From assembly GCA_918807975.1 (NCBI GenBank), contig OU964929.1, forward strand, positions 15,455,197-15,519,196: a stretch of 64,000 bases of DNA, in the 5' to 3' direction. Below the pieces are notes generated by a model that was given only the letters and a program-made list of their open reading frames with translations, did no database searches and was not told the DNA's origin. Of this stretch, positions 1 to 12,308 are shown piece by piece (the first letter of the stretch is position 1; every line of letters starts with the position of its first letter). Position numbers and translations under genes: made by a program. Source of the DNA: Aplidium turbinatum (taxonomy: Eukaryota; Chordata; Ascidiacea; Aplousobranchia; Polyclinidae).

Positions 1-788
1 CCAATTTTTAATAACTTTTTTTTTAGTCATGTCACCAGTAGGGATTATACTACTGTAATCAGTTATTCTGTATAATATTTACTGTATTGTAATCAGTTAT
101 CTGTAACAACACGGCAATACCAGAAATGCACAACTTTCAGCAGAAAATCATAGATTTCACAAAAAAATACGATTCCCTGATATAAAAATAGTAAAACAAT
201 AACAACCGATCTAGGAAGACATGAAATAACAAAAACAAGAGCTTGTTGTAAAAACAATTCAGATACAAACCCCTGCCAGTCTTCATTTAAAAATCTCATA
301 GAAACTTTATGACGACCTAAAACATGGAAGATTATGAAAATATTTCTTTGGGCTTAATTTTACAATAAAATTTAATAAGCTTCAAAAACGCTTCTTATGG
401 TACGTAACTGTTTTAGTTTCGTTTTACAATTGTGGTATAAATTTCGTTCACAAAATGATCAGTCAATAAGACATAACCGAGGAATGGCTATTTCAATATT
501 CGCGCATGCATAAATGAAGCAATAAGGCACCTTGGGCAATGGCAATGTCGAAACATTTAAGATTAAGTATTAAACCGCAACTAACATTGCTTGATTCAAC
601 GATTTAACAAAGCGATACGGAGAAAGGGTACATCAGAACATGATTGAGAAAAATTTGGTAGGCTACACAAAATAAATATCGTAAGAAAATGGTAAAGTTT
701 TTGAGATTACCGCGTAATGTAGGCAACTTCGAACAAGATATTACTTCTGTAAAAACGCAGTCAATGCAACATACAACTCTTTGTGATA
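1..788. other. AT-rich intergenic stretch, no gene seen
   Basis: This is the 3' side of the minus-strand SGPP2-like gene. It is AT-rich and the short open frames in it resemble no known protein. It probably contains the 3' UTR of that gene, but I see no convincing polyadenylation signal or repeat boundary. Confidence 0.4.
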
Positions 789-3409
789 TCACCAAAATTG
801 TAAATATTGCAGCACTGGCGGAACGACAACAGTGCTGATCAAGGCAGACAAAAATTCAGGAAAGAACTTGTAAGGCAACTGTATTGTGCGTTTACGTTTT
901 ACTTCATTGGCATCAATGTCAGAAACACCATGTACGCGAATTAATACACAAAGTAACAACTTCCGTAATAGCAAAGTAACAGGAGTAAGTATTACAGCAC
1001 CAGCAGTGAATCGGAAGAAGCAACGAATAATTGAGTAGCTGATTGCAGCTGCATGCGACGCATCTGGGGATGTTTCGGCCAATAAATTCCTACAGATCGA
1101 GTACTTAGAACCAATAAGAAAACCTAAAAAGCAACACAGGCAAAAATGTTAAATCCACCATATAGCCTAATACACATCATATAGCCAATAGAACATGCCG
1201 AAAGCACTGGCTCGACATTTGAAAGACGCTGGTTCCACACCGCTGAAGAGCATGTGGCTGTGTCTTTGGAAAGACACTTAAAGGCACATCTAAAGGTGGA
1301 CACGAAGATTGGCTTCCTTACTTTCCCGTCCGTTCCAATTTCTTAAAAACTTTGCCAAAAAAGCACTGGTCACTGAACAAATTATCAAAGGCCAAAGATA
1401 AATTTCCATTTCCAACTCCGCAAGCAACAATTTACAGTATTTCACCGTACTCACCCGAACACCAGCCTAATATCTCCACTGTATCGCTGTGGGTAGTATG
1501 CAGACCGGCAGTTTGATTACACCCATTGTCGAGGAAGAATAACATTCTTGCCAAGACAAAAGAACCAACACCAACAGCAGATGACGCAAATGAACCGGAA
1601 TTCACGTGGGCTCCTTCAAGCCAGGTAACAACAGGATGTAAAGAAAGCATCAGGATTGAGAGCACTACTCCGGCTGTGGTTTCCTTAAAGACATTTTATA
1701 ATGAGATGATTCGACTTGAAAATAAAGAATTTGTGTCATAGATAAAGTATAACTTAGTACTATAAACGGAACCCGCAAACATGAAGCATTCATATAAAAG
1801 GCTAACTTGCTAGCGCAGCTTTTGCAGTTATTATTGGCAAATCATGTCAAACACAAACGGCTTAAATTTAAACGCTATCTAAATGTTTAGACTCCGCGAA
1901 GTGAAATTGCTGTAAAAGCAGCCCAATAGGCTACATTGCACCTAAATCAATTTTGATTAATTTTTTAAAAGAAAAACTTTTCTCATAACATGCCACCATA
2001 AAAGGTCTAATCTAGGAGCTAAAGCATCCTTTCAATTAGTGTAATGTCAAGATACCTAATAGAGTGGAAGGTCTTCGTGTTTTGGATGATGAAACCAAAG
2101 ACAGGCTGCTCTCTAGTGGCCTTTCAGCATAGTCCGAGAACATCGTGAATCTGGGGTGGTAAAAGGATAGACCCTCGGTCCCAGAGGCTCACACGACGAC
2201 ATAGTGTAATGTAAGCTAGGTTTCATAATATTATATAGATCATCTTGTACAACCAACGCGTACACAGGTGAAAAAGAGTTGGCAATTATCCTTACCAGAA
2301 TGTTGTGCATGCCAAGATACAAGCGACTTATCACAACCGTTGACGACCATATGGCAGCAAGCGCAGCACCACGTCTAACAGGCACCTGTGCGGAAGAAGC
2401 GGAAATTAATTGCAACGAAAAAGAGATCCTTTTGGGTATCTTTTTTGGATAACTGCATTGTTATGGCGTACCGCGTAGCCTATACTATGTTTCGCTTTGG
2501 TGGTCAAAAATAAAAATAAACCATAAAGATGGTTTGGGTATGTGCTAAGGAAGGAATGAAATTTTCTTCGATCAAGGCATTGGCTTTAAAAGTTGATAAG
2601 AGAAAACGGGAAAGTCCAAAATGAGCATGAAAAGAACAGATGAAAGATAAGACAGACATGGTCGAACTTGAGGAAGATGCGATGGACAAAAGAGGTGAAG
2701 AAAATCGCTGTAAAGAAAAAATCGGCCACCCCCATTAGTGGGGACAAAACCAAATTCGGATGATGATTGGTGTTGTCAACACACATGCATGTATGTATAC
2801 CTGTTTAACCTGGTGATATTTCTCCTATGAACAAAAGCAATCATATGATCTCCGTACCTGATAACGTTCAGAAGCAAACACGAGCAACGAAAACGGAACA
2901 ATTACAGCTGCCACTGTGTGAGTTGAAGGCATGCCGTACTTTAAATTATCTGCTTCAACTAGCCTGATCACTGGCGGAGAAGCTGGGATCGGTTGCTTAA
3001 TGATGCCCTGCAAAGCAAGACAACCTGAGAAATCATGTATTGATGCAGGCAATTCATTGTAAATACGACAAATTACCTTCATGATTTTCCCAACATACAC
3101 AGACGCGGCCAACATAATCAGGGTCCGTCGAGATATTGTGACATCAAACAGCCACGCACATGCTGGAAAAAAGACGCTATAGAACGGTTCTTCAGTGAGT
3201 TCTGCTCCAGACTTTGCAATAAAGAATAAAATTCTATTTGATAAATAGAAGTCATTGGTGTTGAAATTGCTAGCATCATCTTTTGAGGTTGACAGGTGTT
3301 CAATAGGAAAAATGGGATTCCGCGGATCTGGGTTTTTCCACCGCACACCACACAAATGCTGAAACCAAGCAACAGGCACAGGGCTGTTTAAAGACTTTAA
3401 TATACTCAT
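789..3409 (-). CDS. SGPP2: Sphingosine-1-phosphate phosphatase (SGPP2-like), six coding exons
   Basis: ER-membrane lipid phosphatase that removes phosphate from sphingosine-1-phosphate in sphingolipid recycling. Inferred coding exons on the minus strand: 3409-3077, 3007-2858, 2385-2296, 1683-1455, 1263-1176 and 1089-789. All have GT/AG borders and compatible phases, giving about 396 residues; from memory the human SGPP2 protein is about 399. The N-terminus MSILKSLNSPVPVAWFQ resembles SGPP2 more than SGPP1. PAP2 motif II (YGMPSTH, exon 2) and motif III (SRLYLGMH, exon 3) are intact. Motif I should read K-x6-R-P; here it spans the exon 1/2 junction as K-GIIKQP-I-P, so the arginine is isoleucine. 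Exon 4 has DTVEILG, matching DTAEILG in SGPP1, and exon 6 holds the last membrane spans and LPYKF. Exon 5 and its weaker donor are the least certain part. The start is the first Met that matches the family N-terminus. Confidence 0.85.
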
Positions 3410-4496
3410 CTATTGCAGTTCCATTTACGTGCATTTTAATGCAGGCATTGGCTTTTCTGTCTAGCATATACCATCTGCTGTAAAGGCACAACACTGTTTT
3501 CAACAAGGCCAATTAGAATTGTATCCTTTGAACCATTTCATAGCAATATCAACGCAAAAAAACAATTTAGACTACTAAATTAGTTGTCAGCGTGCATGGT
3601 TGCTGTATACCACCAAACTATGCTTCGAAGTGTCAAAAGGGCAGTGGAGTTAGATAAATACATGTTGGTAACCTTGAAAACGTGCATTAGGACTGAATGC
3701 TAATATAGAATAAAAACTTTTTCGCACAACGCATTCTTACTCGTACCTACAAGATATGCTTTTGAAACAATAGAATATATTGTACGCTTTACATTGGTAC
3801 ATTTTTTTCAGAAAACTCAGCAATCAGCATAATATGGAACTTTCATATCACGAATATGATCTTAAAGAAACGCACTGGCTTTAAGTATTTCAACAAAGCT
3901 ATAAAACTGTAAAAAAGCTTATAAGCTTACAAAGTATTAAAGTGCAATAAAGCTTAAAACTTGTAGATCAAAGTCCCAAGAACACAACTACGTCACCAGT
4001 CGCAGTCACTACCTTAAACATTTATATGTCGACTACACAAATGTTTAGTAACAAATTAGCAGAGTGCCAATGGCAAGAAAAGCTATAAAAACTATGTTCA
4101 GATTCTAAAAGAAATTTTTTTCTAACTTGGTGCAGAATCCATCATTTGTGCAATATTTTGAGTTGCAACAAAACAGAGTGCGACAATAAAAGCTGATAAA
4201 GTTCAACCGCTGAAACTTTCACTACAACAGTTCAAACTTTAAAACGACACAGTGTCATTCTCAGTTATTCCAGCATCTCACTTTATCATGGCGTAAAGCT
4301 GGGTAAAGTACGTGACATGTCTAATCAATTGCACAATAAACTAGTCACGGAGCAACCATGAATTTATGCCATGCTTGATATTGGGAACTAACCACGCAAC
4401 AGTTAAAATCTTTAAACTTCAATGAGAGACAATGGACTGATATCTACAGATTTTACAGTACATTGGATAGAATGGATACTTAATATTTGAGATGTT
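3410..4496. other. Intergenic spacer between SGPP2-like and PNPO genes
   Basis: About 1.1 kb of AT-rich sequence upstream of the SGPP2-like start and downstream of the PNPO stop, both on the minus strand. No coding homology, tRNA or clear repeat boundary was recognised. Confidence 0.4.
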
Positions 4497-5276
4497 CTAT
4501 GGTTCAAGCCGTTGATACACCCAGCCATTGTCACCTTCTTTCATAAATTCATCTAAGGTGTTTGCTTTTTTTGTAAACAAAATACGATCGTGCATACGAG
4601 TGTGCTGCCCTTGCCAAAACTCTATTGAATCTGGTACAACTAAGAAACCTCCCCAAAACTCGGGCCTAGGAATAGGTTTTCCTTCATACAGTTTGATTAG
4701 TTCAGCCTCGCGATCTCTAAGCAATTCTCGGCTTGCTATGGGAGAACTCTGATGCTGACTGACGTGAGCAGCAATCTGACTAGGGCGGGGTCGTTCAGCG
4801 AAGTATTGATCGGATTTCCCGCCAGGAAGCTTCTCTACTTTGCCTTCTATGCGCACAGAGCGGCATAGTTTTATCCAATGAAACACCAATGCAGCGTATG
4901 GAGTGCTTTCTAAATCTTGAGACTTTGCGCTTTGATAGTTCGTGTAGAATCGAAAGCCATTCTCGTCGTAACCTTTTAAAAGAACCATCCTGGCAGCAGG
5001 TCGACCGTTTGGCTTCACTGTTGCTAACGTCATTGCATTAGGCTCGGCCATGTCAGGCGTTTCGCAAGCCAGTTTAAACCAACGGTCAAATTGTTCTATG
5101 GGGTTTTTGCTCTCTAATGAAGTTTCCAAAAAAACATTGTGTTCTTCATGATATTTGTGGCGAAGGTTGGAGATATCCAATGGTTCAGACATTTCCTTTG
5201 TAAATAGCAAACGAATCAATTTCCTATTTAGCAAGTGGAAAACTTCAGTCCTACCTGAAAGCAAGTTCTGTAACAT
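4497..5276 (-). CDS. PNPO: Pyridoxamine 5'-phosphate oxidase (PNPO), single coding exon
   Basis: FMN enzyme that oxidises pyridoxine or pyridoxamine 5'-phosphate to pyridoxal 5'-phosphate (vitamin B6 salvage). The 259-residue frame spans the whole family, close to the human protein (261). Visible signatures: RMVLLKGY (FMN and substrate region with the conserved Lys), YFAERPRPSQI (the Tyr, Arg and Ser that bind substrate phosphate), SQHQSSPI, RPEFWGGF, EFWQGQHTRMHDR (active-site Arg and His) and the terminal dimer motif GWVYQRLEP. The first 28 residues are basic and hydrophobic, possibly a targeting extension; Met29 (MSEPLD) is the alternative start and aligns with the start of the family domain. 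No intron interrupts the coding region. A divergent paralogue lies at 12309-12980 on the same strand. Confidence 0.95.
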   Translation of the reverse strand: MLQNLLSGRTEVFHLLNRKLIRLLFTKEMSEPLDISNLRHKYHEEHNVFLETSLESKNPIEQFDRWFKLACETPDMAEPNAMTLATVKPNGRPAARMVLLKGYDENGFRFYTNYQSAKSQDLESTPYAALVFHWIKLCRSVRIEGKVEKLPGGKSDQYFAERPRPSQIAAHVSQHQSSPIASRELLRDREAELIKLYEGKPIPRPEFWGGFLVVPDSIEFWQGQHTRMHDRILFTKKANTLDEFMKEGDNGWVYQRLEP

Positions 5277-7796
5277 TATTTCCTATAAAAAGTAAGATTG
5301 ACTTTAAACAGGAAAAGAACCGACACCAATTTTACAATCAATATCAGTGAATAAACAATAGACATAGAACCATCTAATATCGTGTGATAAGAAAGTTGAT
5401 CCATTTCAAGGAAAAGTGAGTGTTTTAAACGAATTTTATTCGATCAAAATGAAGTACCATCCTAATTCTTAAAAGGTTATTGAAGTCTTTAACGAAAGGT
5501 AACTTTTGCTAGAACAGCAGACATTTGCATGCAACGATGACATCGTTATCGGTGAAACATTGCACTGCAGTACATCTCTAATTTGAACATATTGTAAAAA
5601 TCAAAAATAATAAACACTTGATTACAAGTATATTGGCTTTGTTCATTTGGTAAAACAATATAAAAGCCAACAACCGTTTCGAAATGGCGTTTTCACAATC
5701 AAAGCACTTTCCTTGTTTACCAGCTTTACTGAATTCCAACAAAACTTGATTTGATTAAATCAAAAGCAGTGTAAAAATGAGCAAGTTTAAAGCTCAATAC
5801 GACATATCAAATCTGAAACTGACATTTAGCCTGAGCTATTCAATGATGGTTAAAGGTCAGCCAGTTGCATCTACCAGTACAAGTTCAGACGAAAATCTCA
5901 ACAGGTTGGTCAGTAATGGCCACTCCTCAATGCGTGAAGCAATGTAGCGTTTTCAAGACAATGCACTTCAAAGAACACTATTTCGAACATAAATTAGAAA
6001 ACTAATAGGCCTATTAACTTAAAACTGAGCAACACCAAAAGATTCAATTTTTTTTCTTCAAACAGAAACACCGAAAAGCAATGAATGAGTATGAAGAAAA
6101 AACGAGAACGTTTTCGGCTGCAAGGAAGATCTCTTACAAAAAATCTATTATAGAAATGCACTATGACGTACAAAACTTAGCACCATTCGAACTATCATTT
6201 TGCAGTTGGTGTATAATCAAATTGAAAGCCAATTGTAATTTTCTGTTTATTGTAGCCTTGCAGGTCTAATTATTATTATTAGGCTATTCCTGGCCAGGGT
6301 ACAACAACGAACGCAAATGCAACAATCAAAATTGAAAGCATATTGTAATACTAAATATAAGTGGAGCTATATCAGCATATTACAAAATGTGTTACCAGAA
6401 TTTCGCACATTTCTTTTTAAAACAGCTTTTCACACATGAGTGCCATCATATTTCACATACCGTCATTAATTATGTAAGAATCTACACTGTGTATTGTAAT
6501 ATTGAAAACGTGCCTTTAAGCTTATAATTTCTGTGATAACTTGCCCTTTAAATTTGTGCCTTGTGTTTCGCATTTTTGCCTTACGCGTTTTCCACAACCT
6601 CTTAATTAGCCGCTATTAAAGGGATACTAAAGGAAAAACCTGACTTGGCGATTTTACACGTTCTTTCTGTTGAACAATGAACATGCTACTATAAAACAAT
6701 TTTCAATAAAATTTTGCCCCATTGCGGTCTGACCACCATTGCGCGCGTGCTTTTGTCAGAGCTTTCAAAACTAGATTGGACTTGAGCAGCGAAGCGTGCG
6801 ACTGTACAGTCTGCGTCACTAGAGACTAGAAATCAGCTGATCTCGCAATAATTGTTACTGCGGGCGATTTGACTGTAGGCTATGTATGTATGTACATTGT
6901 ACAACTGTACATCAAAACACCAGATTTCAACATCAAAACATCAGACAGTTTGCTCAAAACATCAGATGTGGTAACGTGGCCTTTGTTATTGCTGTCTTTT
7001 GTGACGTTTTTTTTTGTGACGTATTCTCGAGCAGTGTTTGCACTTTTGGTTATTTTGAAAAAAAAAAGAAAATAAATGAAACATTGGACTTTGGGCCTTG
7101 CCAGCGCCATTGAAAACATTTTTTTTTCGGTAATTTTTCTTGAAATATATTCTTGAATGTTCAGTTTACGCATTTTAATGCTTAATTCCCGTTTGAAATT
7201 TTCACTTAGTAGGCCTTTAAATAAACTTTCTTGACAGCGTTGCGGCATTTTCAAATCCAACACGAGTTCCAGTAATAAGATCAATCGTTTTAGTATATTG
7301 TAGCCTACCGCAGCTATGTGGGCATTTATGCTGTTAGTTTATGTTGAAGTCTGAGTACATGTTGTGATTCAAATAAAGCTTAGCTATCTGTTTGGGACTT
7401 TTGCGTATGACAGTTCCTCACGAGATAGTTAGAAGTCAAAGATTTCATGTATAACAGTACAGTGTACCCTGCAATTACAACAACGTATGTTGATCCAACA
7501 AACAGTTCACATACTTGCACTAATTTTGAAATGAACCAGTTGAATCATACCACGGTTTCAATACATATAATAAGCTCCCAAGATAAATGATCAACTCGTT
7601 CGAATGAGAACAATATTCACAACACATATGGATTTGACGTCGATATAATTGAAAGGTACCATGATTGGCATTTGATAACATTTTCTATAATATGAGCAGA
7701 AAACCTATTTTTTGATATCTACAACTACAAGATATATGCCGTTCAGCTGAATGAAATGTTAGGAAAGAAAGTGACGGAGCCACTACTATAGAGCTG
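5277..7796. other. Intergenic region upstream of PNPO, no gene recognised
   Basis: About 2.5 kb of AT-rich sequence. The block 6620-6860 begins with an AAAGGGATACTAAAGG word that looks MITE-like, but I could not find its partner end. The overlapping open frames at 6869-7284 on both strands are low-complexity and match nothing I know. Confidence 0.35.
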
Positions 7797-7958
7797 TGCC
7801 ACTTCGGAATGGCCCGTTTCGGCGAGTCCGATTCGACGAGTCCGATTCGACTAGTCCGATTCGGCGAGTTCCCTATTCGGCGAGAGCCTTTTTCGGCGAG
7901 TGCCCTATTCGGCGAGTTTTTGAAATTTTTAAAAGGAAATTATCGGGTACCCTAGCCT

Positions 7959-9344
7959 CATAGGCGCCGACTTTTCATAAAACCTTAGGGCGAGAAAGGT
8001 GATGACGTCATAACCGTAACGCTATTTTACTCAATTAAAATAGTCTTTGATTAAGCTTAGTGTCTTGTTTATATTGACAAATAGGTCGCAAACCGAGTTT
8101 ATTAGAACCGCTGCTTGAAAGGATTAGTTTTACGTATAGTCGTAAAAATGTTGATATTGTTAGCTCATAATTGGAACTGTTGGAAAACAAGCCGATTCAT
8201 TTCCTTTTCGTGCGAGTGAACAACAACGATCAAGACAGTGAAGTTATCGAAATAAAACGCAAAAAATCATGATCTCAAGCAGAGTGGAAACCCGCTATCA
8301 GTTTTATTAACTTCGTTTCGCTAATTACTTACTTTCAAAGTGTTAACAACGGCGAAGTGTTTTCTCTTCTGTTTTTTATCAAAAGTCTTTGTAGTCTTTT
8401 ATTGAATACAGTAGGGCAGTAGGATATATATTCGAGTAAAGGTCTAGATGTTCGCAAGTGATTTTCACCTCAAAAAGGCAAGTTCAACTAACACAGGACA
8501 TGCTGTTGTCTCCAGCTCGGCAGTTTTCAAAATGAACGCACTAAAAATCATTGTCGACGTAGATTACGGATTGTGAAATCGCGTCGGCCTAAGTAAAAGT
8601 TTTGAATACGTTTATTTGCAGTGATTCAAACTTAATTTTCAAATTCAATGATTTTTTGTCAATTCTAAACTTTATGCACTTGTTGAGCTATATGCAAAGC
8701 TCACGAAACAAAACAGAAAGAGCTGTTTTAAGAAATCATTTTTTTATTTTTGCGTGTAGGATATAATCGTTCTTATTATTACGTAACATTCCATGATCGT
8801 TAAAGTCGATGTCAAACCTTAGCGGCCGCATAAAACAATGTCAGGTTGGCTAGGTGATAATAGCGGTAAGAGACGTCGTTAATGCAGGCAATATCTGCGA
8901 CCAAGACCATTAAACACCTTTTCTTTTTATCGGTTTTCGATTTAATTCTCACACATTGCGAAGAAAACAATGCGTTCTGTTGAATCATAATTGTCTCACA
9001 GCGGAAAGACCTCGTTGAAAATAGCGCGTCTAATTTAGCTGGTTTACTGAATATTGCCGTGAATAGTTACGTGACTATTCCAGCAGCGTAAGTTACTCTA
9101 CCATCTGCTTTTAATTTCCATACCGTGTGAGAAAGCCATGCGATCAGCTGCTGTTTTGCGGGCAAGAGCAACGCAGGCTTTTCTTGCTTTCGGCATTCTT
9201 TAAGTCCGTTTAAATTATCTAAATCTCTTTCGCGAAGTGTTTTAACTTTAAAACACCACTTGTAATCACCATTTTTGTTGCCCCTCAACCATAAATTTAC
9301 GGGGGGCGCCGGCCCCCCGGCCCCCCCGGAAGTCGGCGCGTATG
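7959..9344. mobile_element. hAT-like non-autonomous element, copy 1 (CATAGGCGCCGAC ends)
   Basis: Starts CATAGGCGCCGACTT and ends AAGTCGGCGCGTATG, an imperfect terminal inverted repeat. It is flanked by the exact 8-bp TSD CCTAGCCT (7951-7958 and 9345-9352). A GC-rich hairpin-prone tract (GGGGGGCGCCGGCCCCCC) sits just inside the right end. A minus-strand frame at 9067-9288 (73 residues, starting MRGNKNGDYKWCF) is shared with copy 2. It may be a transposase N-terminal remnant, but I cannot assign it to a family. The 8-bp TSD and end form point to hAT. Confidence 0.85.
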
Positions 9345-10321
9345 CCTAGCCTAATTACAACTGCCGTTTTTACATAGTTTTAACGTCGCTAAACGTTGAA
9401 ATCGTGCAGAAAGGAATAAAAATAAAATGTTTGAACTATTAAATTAAAATTCGTCATGTCAGTTCAGTTGTTTTTATTTTTGACCATCATATCAAAAACA
9501 ATACACGTCGACATAGCAAAGGTGTAGAAAAAGGTAGAAGCGACAAAACGCGAACGTTAAAACGTGCTTGTGACCGAAGTATCATAATTATTGAGTTGAA
9601 AGAAATTTGGCACGGTCGCAACACCTTCAGAAAAATTTAAGATATGAAGGGAAAATAAAACAAAGAAAATGTTACAAAAAAAATCATGCTTATGTGTATA
9701 AGTTAGTACTTTTGAATAGTTAAAATGATTAGTTTGGATCAACAAATGAGAACCCATTGTAGTAACAGAATGAAAAGGCTAACCAAATGTGTGGCCTATC
9801 GTTTTAACGTCGCTAAACGTTGAAATCCTGTAGAAAAGAGAACTTTGCTGACTAGGATACGTTGAAACTGAAAAACATTCACAGAAGCCCTACGATACGT
9901 TGCATTTTTAAGATAATGTATTCAGACGTTGAATCAATGTACAAATAAAATGTTATGCTAAATGGGTTCTTGGAACAATTCGAAGGGCTTCTGTGAATGT
10001 TTCTCAGCTTCAACGTATCCTAGTCAGCAAAGTTCTCTTTTCTACACGATTTCAACAGTTAGCGACGTTAAAACGATGTAAAAACGGAAATTTTTGCTGG
10101 TTGGGATAACTGGGCTACGGTACCCGATAATTTCTTTTAAATCCAAGCTGTAGGCCACACATTTGTTGATCCAAACTAATCATTTTAACTATTCAAAAGT
10201 GCTAACTTACAGACATAAACATGATTTATTTATTTATTTTTTTGTAACATTTTCTTTGTTTTATTTTCCCTTCATATCTTAAATTTTTCTGAAGGTGTTG
10301 CGACCGTGCCAAATTTCTTTC

Positions 10322-11688
10322 CATAGGCGCCGACTTTTCAAAAAACCTTGGGGGGCGAGAAAGGTGATAACGTCATAACCATAGCGCTATTTACTCGGTT
10401 AAAATAGTCTTTGATTAAGCTTAGTGTCGTGTTTATATTAACAAATAGGTCGCAAACCGAATTTATTAGAACCGCTGCTTGAAAGGATTAGTTTTACGCA
10501 CGCAGTACGCCTAGTCATAAAAATTTTGATATTGTTAGCTCATAATTGGAACTGTTGGAAAACAAGCCGATTCATGTCCTTTTCGTGCGAGTGAACAACA
10601 ACGATCAAGACAGTGAAGTTATCGAAATAAAACGCAAAAAATCATGATCTCAAGCAGAGTGAAAACCCGGTATCAGTTTTATTAACCTCGTTTCGCTAAT
10701 TACTTACTTTCAAAGCGTTGACAACGGCGAAGTGTTTTCTCTTCTGTTTTTTATCGAAAGTCTTTATAGTCTTTTATTGAATACAGTAGGCTATACTCGA
10801 GTAAAGATCGAGATGTTCGCAAGTGATTTTCACCTCAAAAAGACAAGTTCAACTAACACGGGACAAGCTGTTGTCTCCAGCTCAGCAATTTTCAAAATGA
10901 ACGCACTAAAAATCATTGTCGACGTAGATTACGGATTGTGAAATCGCGTCGGCTTAAGTGAAAGTTTTGAATACGTTTATTTGCAGTGATTCAAACTTAA
11001 TTTTCAAATTCAATGATTTCTTGTCAATTCTAAACTTTGTGCACTTGTTGAGCAATATGCAAAGCTCACGAGACAAAACAGAAAGAGATCATTTTTTTAT
11101 TTTTGCGTGTAGGATATAATCGTTCTTATTATTACGTAACATTCCATGATCGTTAAAGTCGATGTCAAACCTTAGCGGCCGCATAAAACAATGATGTCAG
11201 GTTAGCTAGGTGATAATAGCGGTAAGAGACGTCGTTAATGCAGGCAATATCTGCGACCAAGACCATTAAACACCTTTTCTTTTATCGGTTTTCGATTTAA
11301 TTCTCACACATTGCAAAAACAATGCGTTCTGTTGAATCATAATTGATCTCACAGAGGGAAGATCTCGTTGAAAATAGCGCGTCAAGCCGTCTAATTTAGC
11401 TGGTTTACTTAATATTGCAGTGAATAGTTACGTGACTATTCCAGCAGTACTCTACCATCTACTTTGAAATTTCCATACCGTATGAGATAGCCATGCGAGC
11501 TGCTGTTTTGCGGGCAAGAGCAACGTAGGCTTTTCTTGCTTTCCGCATTTTTTAAGTCCGTTTAAATTATCTAAATCTCCTTCGCGAAGTGTTTTATCTT
11601 TGAAACACCACTTGTCATCACCATTTTTGTTGCCCCTCAACCATAAATTTACGGGGGGCGCCGGCCCCCCCTGAAGTCGGCGCGTATG
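10322..11688. mobile_element. hAT-like non-autonomous element, copy 2 (CATAGGCGCCGAC ends)
   Basis: Near-identical over its length to the element at 7959-9344 and in the same orientation. It has the same ends and its own exact 8-bp TSD TTTCTTTC (10314-10321 and 11689-11696). The minus-strand frame at 11452-11640 matches the remnant in copy 1 with a few substitutions. Different TSDs show two independent insertions, one in each arm of the surrounding foldback. Confidence 0.85.
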
Positions 11689-12308
11689 TTTCTTTCAACT
11701 CAATAACTTACTCCGGTCACAAGCACGTTTTAACGTTCGCGTTTTGTCGCTTCTACCTTTTTTACACCTTTGCTATGTTGACGTGTATTGTTTTTCATAT
11801 GATGGTCAGAAATAAAAACAACTGAACTGACATGACGAATTTTAATTTAATAGTTCAAACATTTTATTTTTATTCCTTTCTGCACAATTTCAACGTTTAG
11901 CGACGTTAAAACTATGTAAAAACGGCAATTATAATTAGGCTACGGTACCCGATAATTTCCTTTCAAAAATTTCAAAAACTCGCCGAATAGGGCACTCGCC
12001 GAAAAAGGCTCTCGCCGAATAGGGAACTCGCCGAATCGGACTAGTCGAATCGGACTCGCCGAATCGGACTCGCCGAATAGTAGCAGACCCGTGCCACTTA
12101 CTGTATATGGCTTTAAGGTCTCAATGTAAATACAGTGCAATAAATCCAGTAAGCAACAAAGGTGATCTTGATTCTAGACAACAACTTATACGTTTTTCTA
12201 TCGAGGGGATGTAAGTGGCGTATATAACTTATAAACAAAGGAAATAAATTGGTGAATTTGTTACATTTGGATGTTTAAGGAGCGAAAAATTATGCATAAT
12301 TTTGTTAT

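Larger units (their letters stand above)
7805..12091. mobile_element. Foldback (palindromic) DNA transposon with TTCGGCGAG-rich ends
   Basis: The left outer end (7805-7950) carries tandem TTCGGCGAG or CCGATTCG words, mirrored in inverse at 11945-12091. Further matching inverted blocks lie inward: 9353-9480 with 11825-11945, 9480-9780 with 10140-10313 plus 11697-11825, and 9798-9905 with 9975-10090. The centre is near 9.94 kb. The direct repeat TGCCACTT flanks it (7797-7804 and 12092-12099), an exact 8-bp TSD. Two copies of a different hAT-like element are inserted in the arms. Without them the foldback is about 1.5 kb. It has no transposase and depends on an unknown autonomous partner. Confidence 0.85.

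Noticed and set aside
6869-7284. Overlapping short open frames on both strands
   Set aside because: Low-complexity sequence, no recognisable domain and no clean start context; chance frames in AT-rich DNA.
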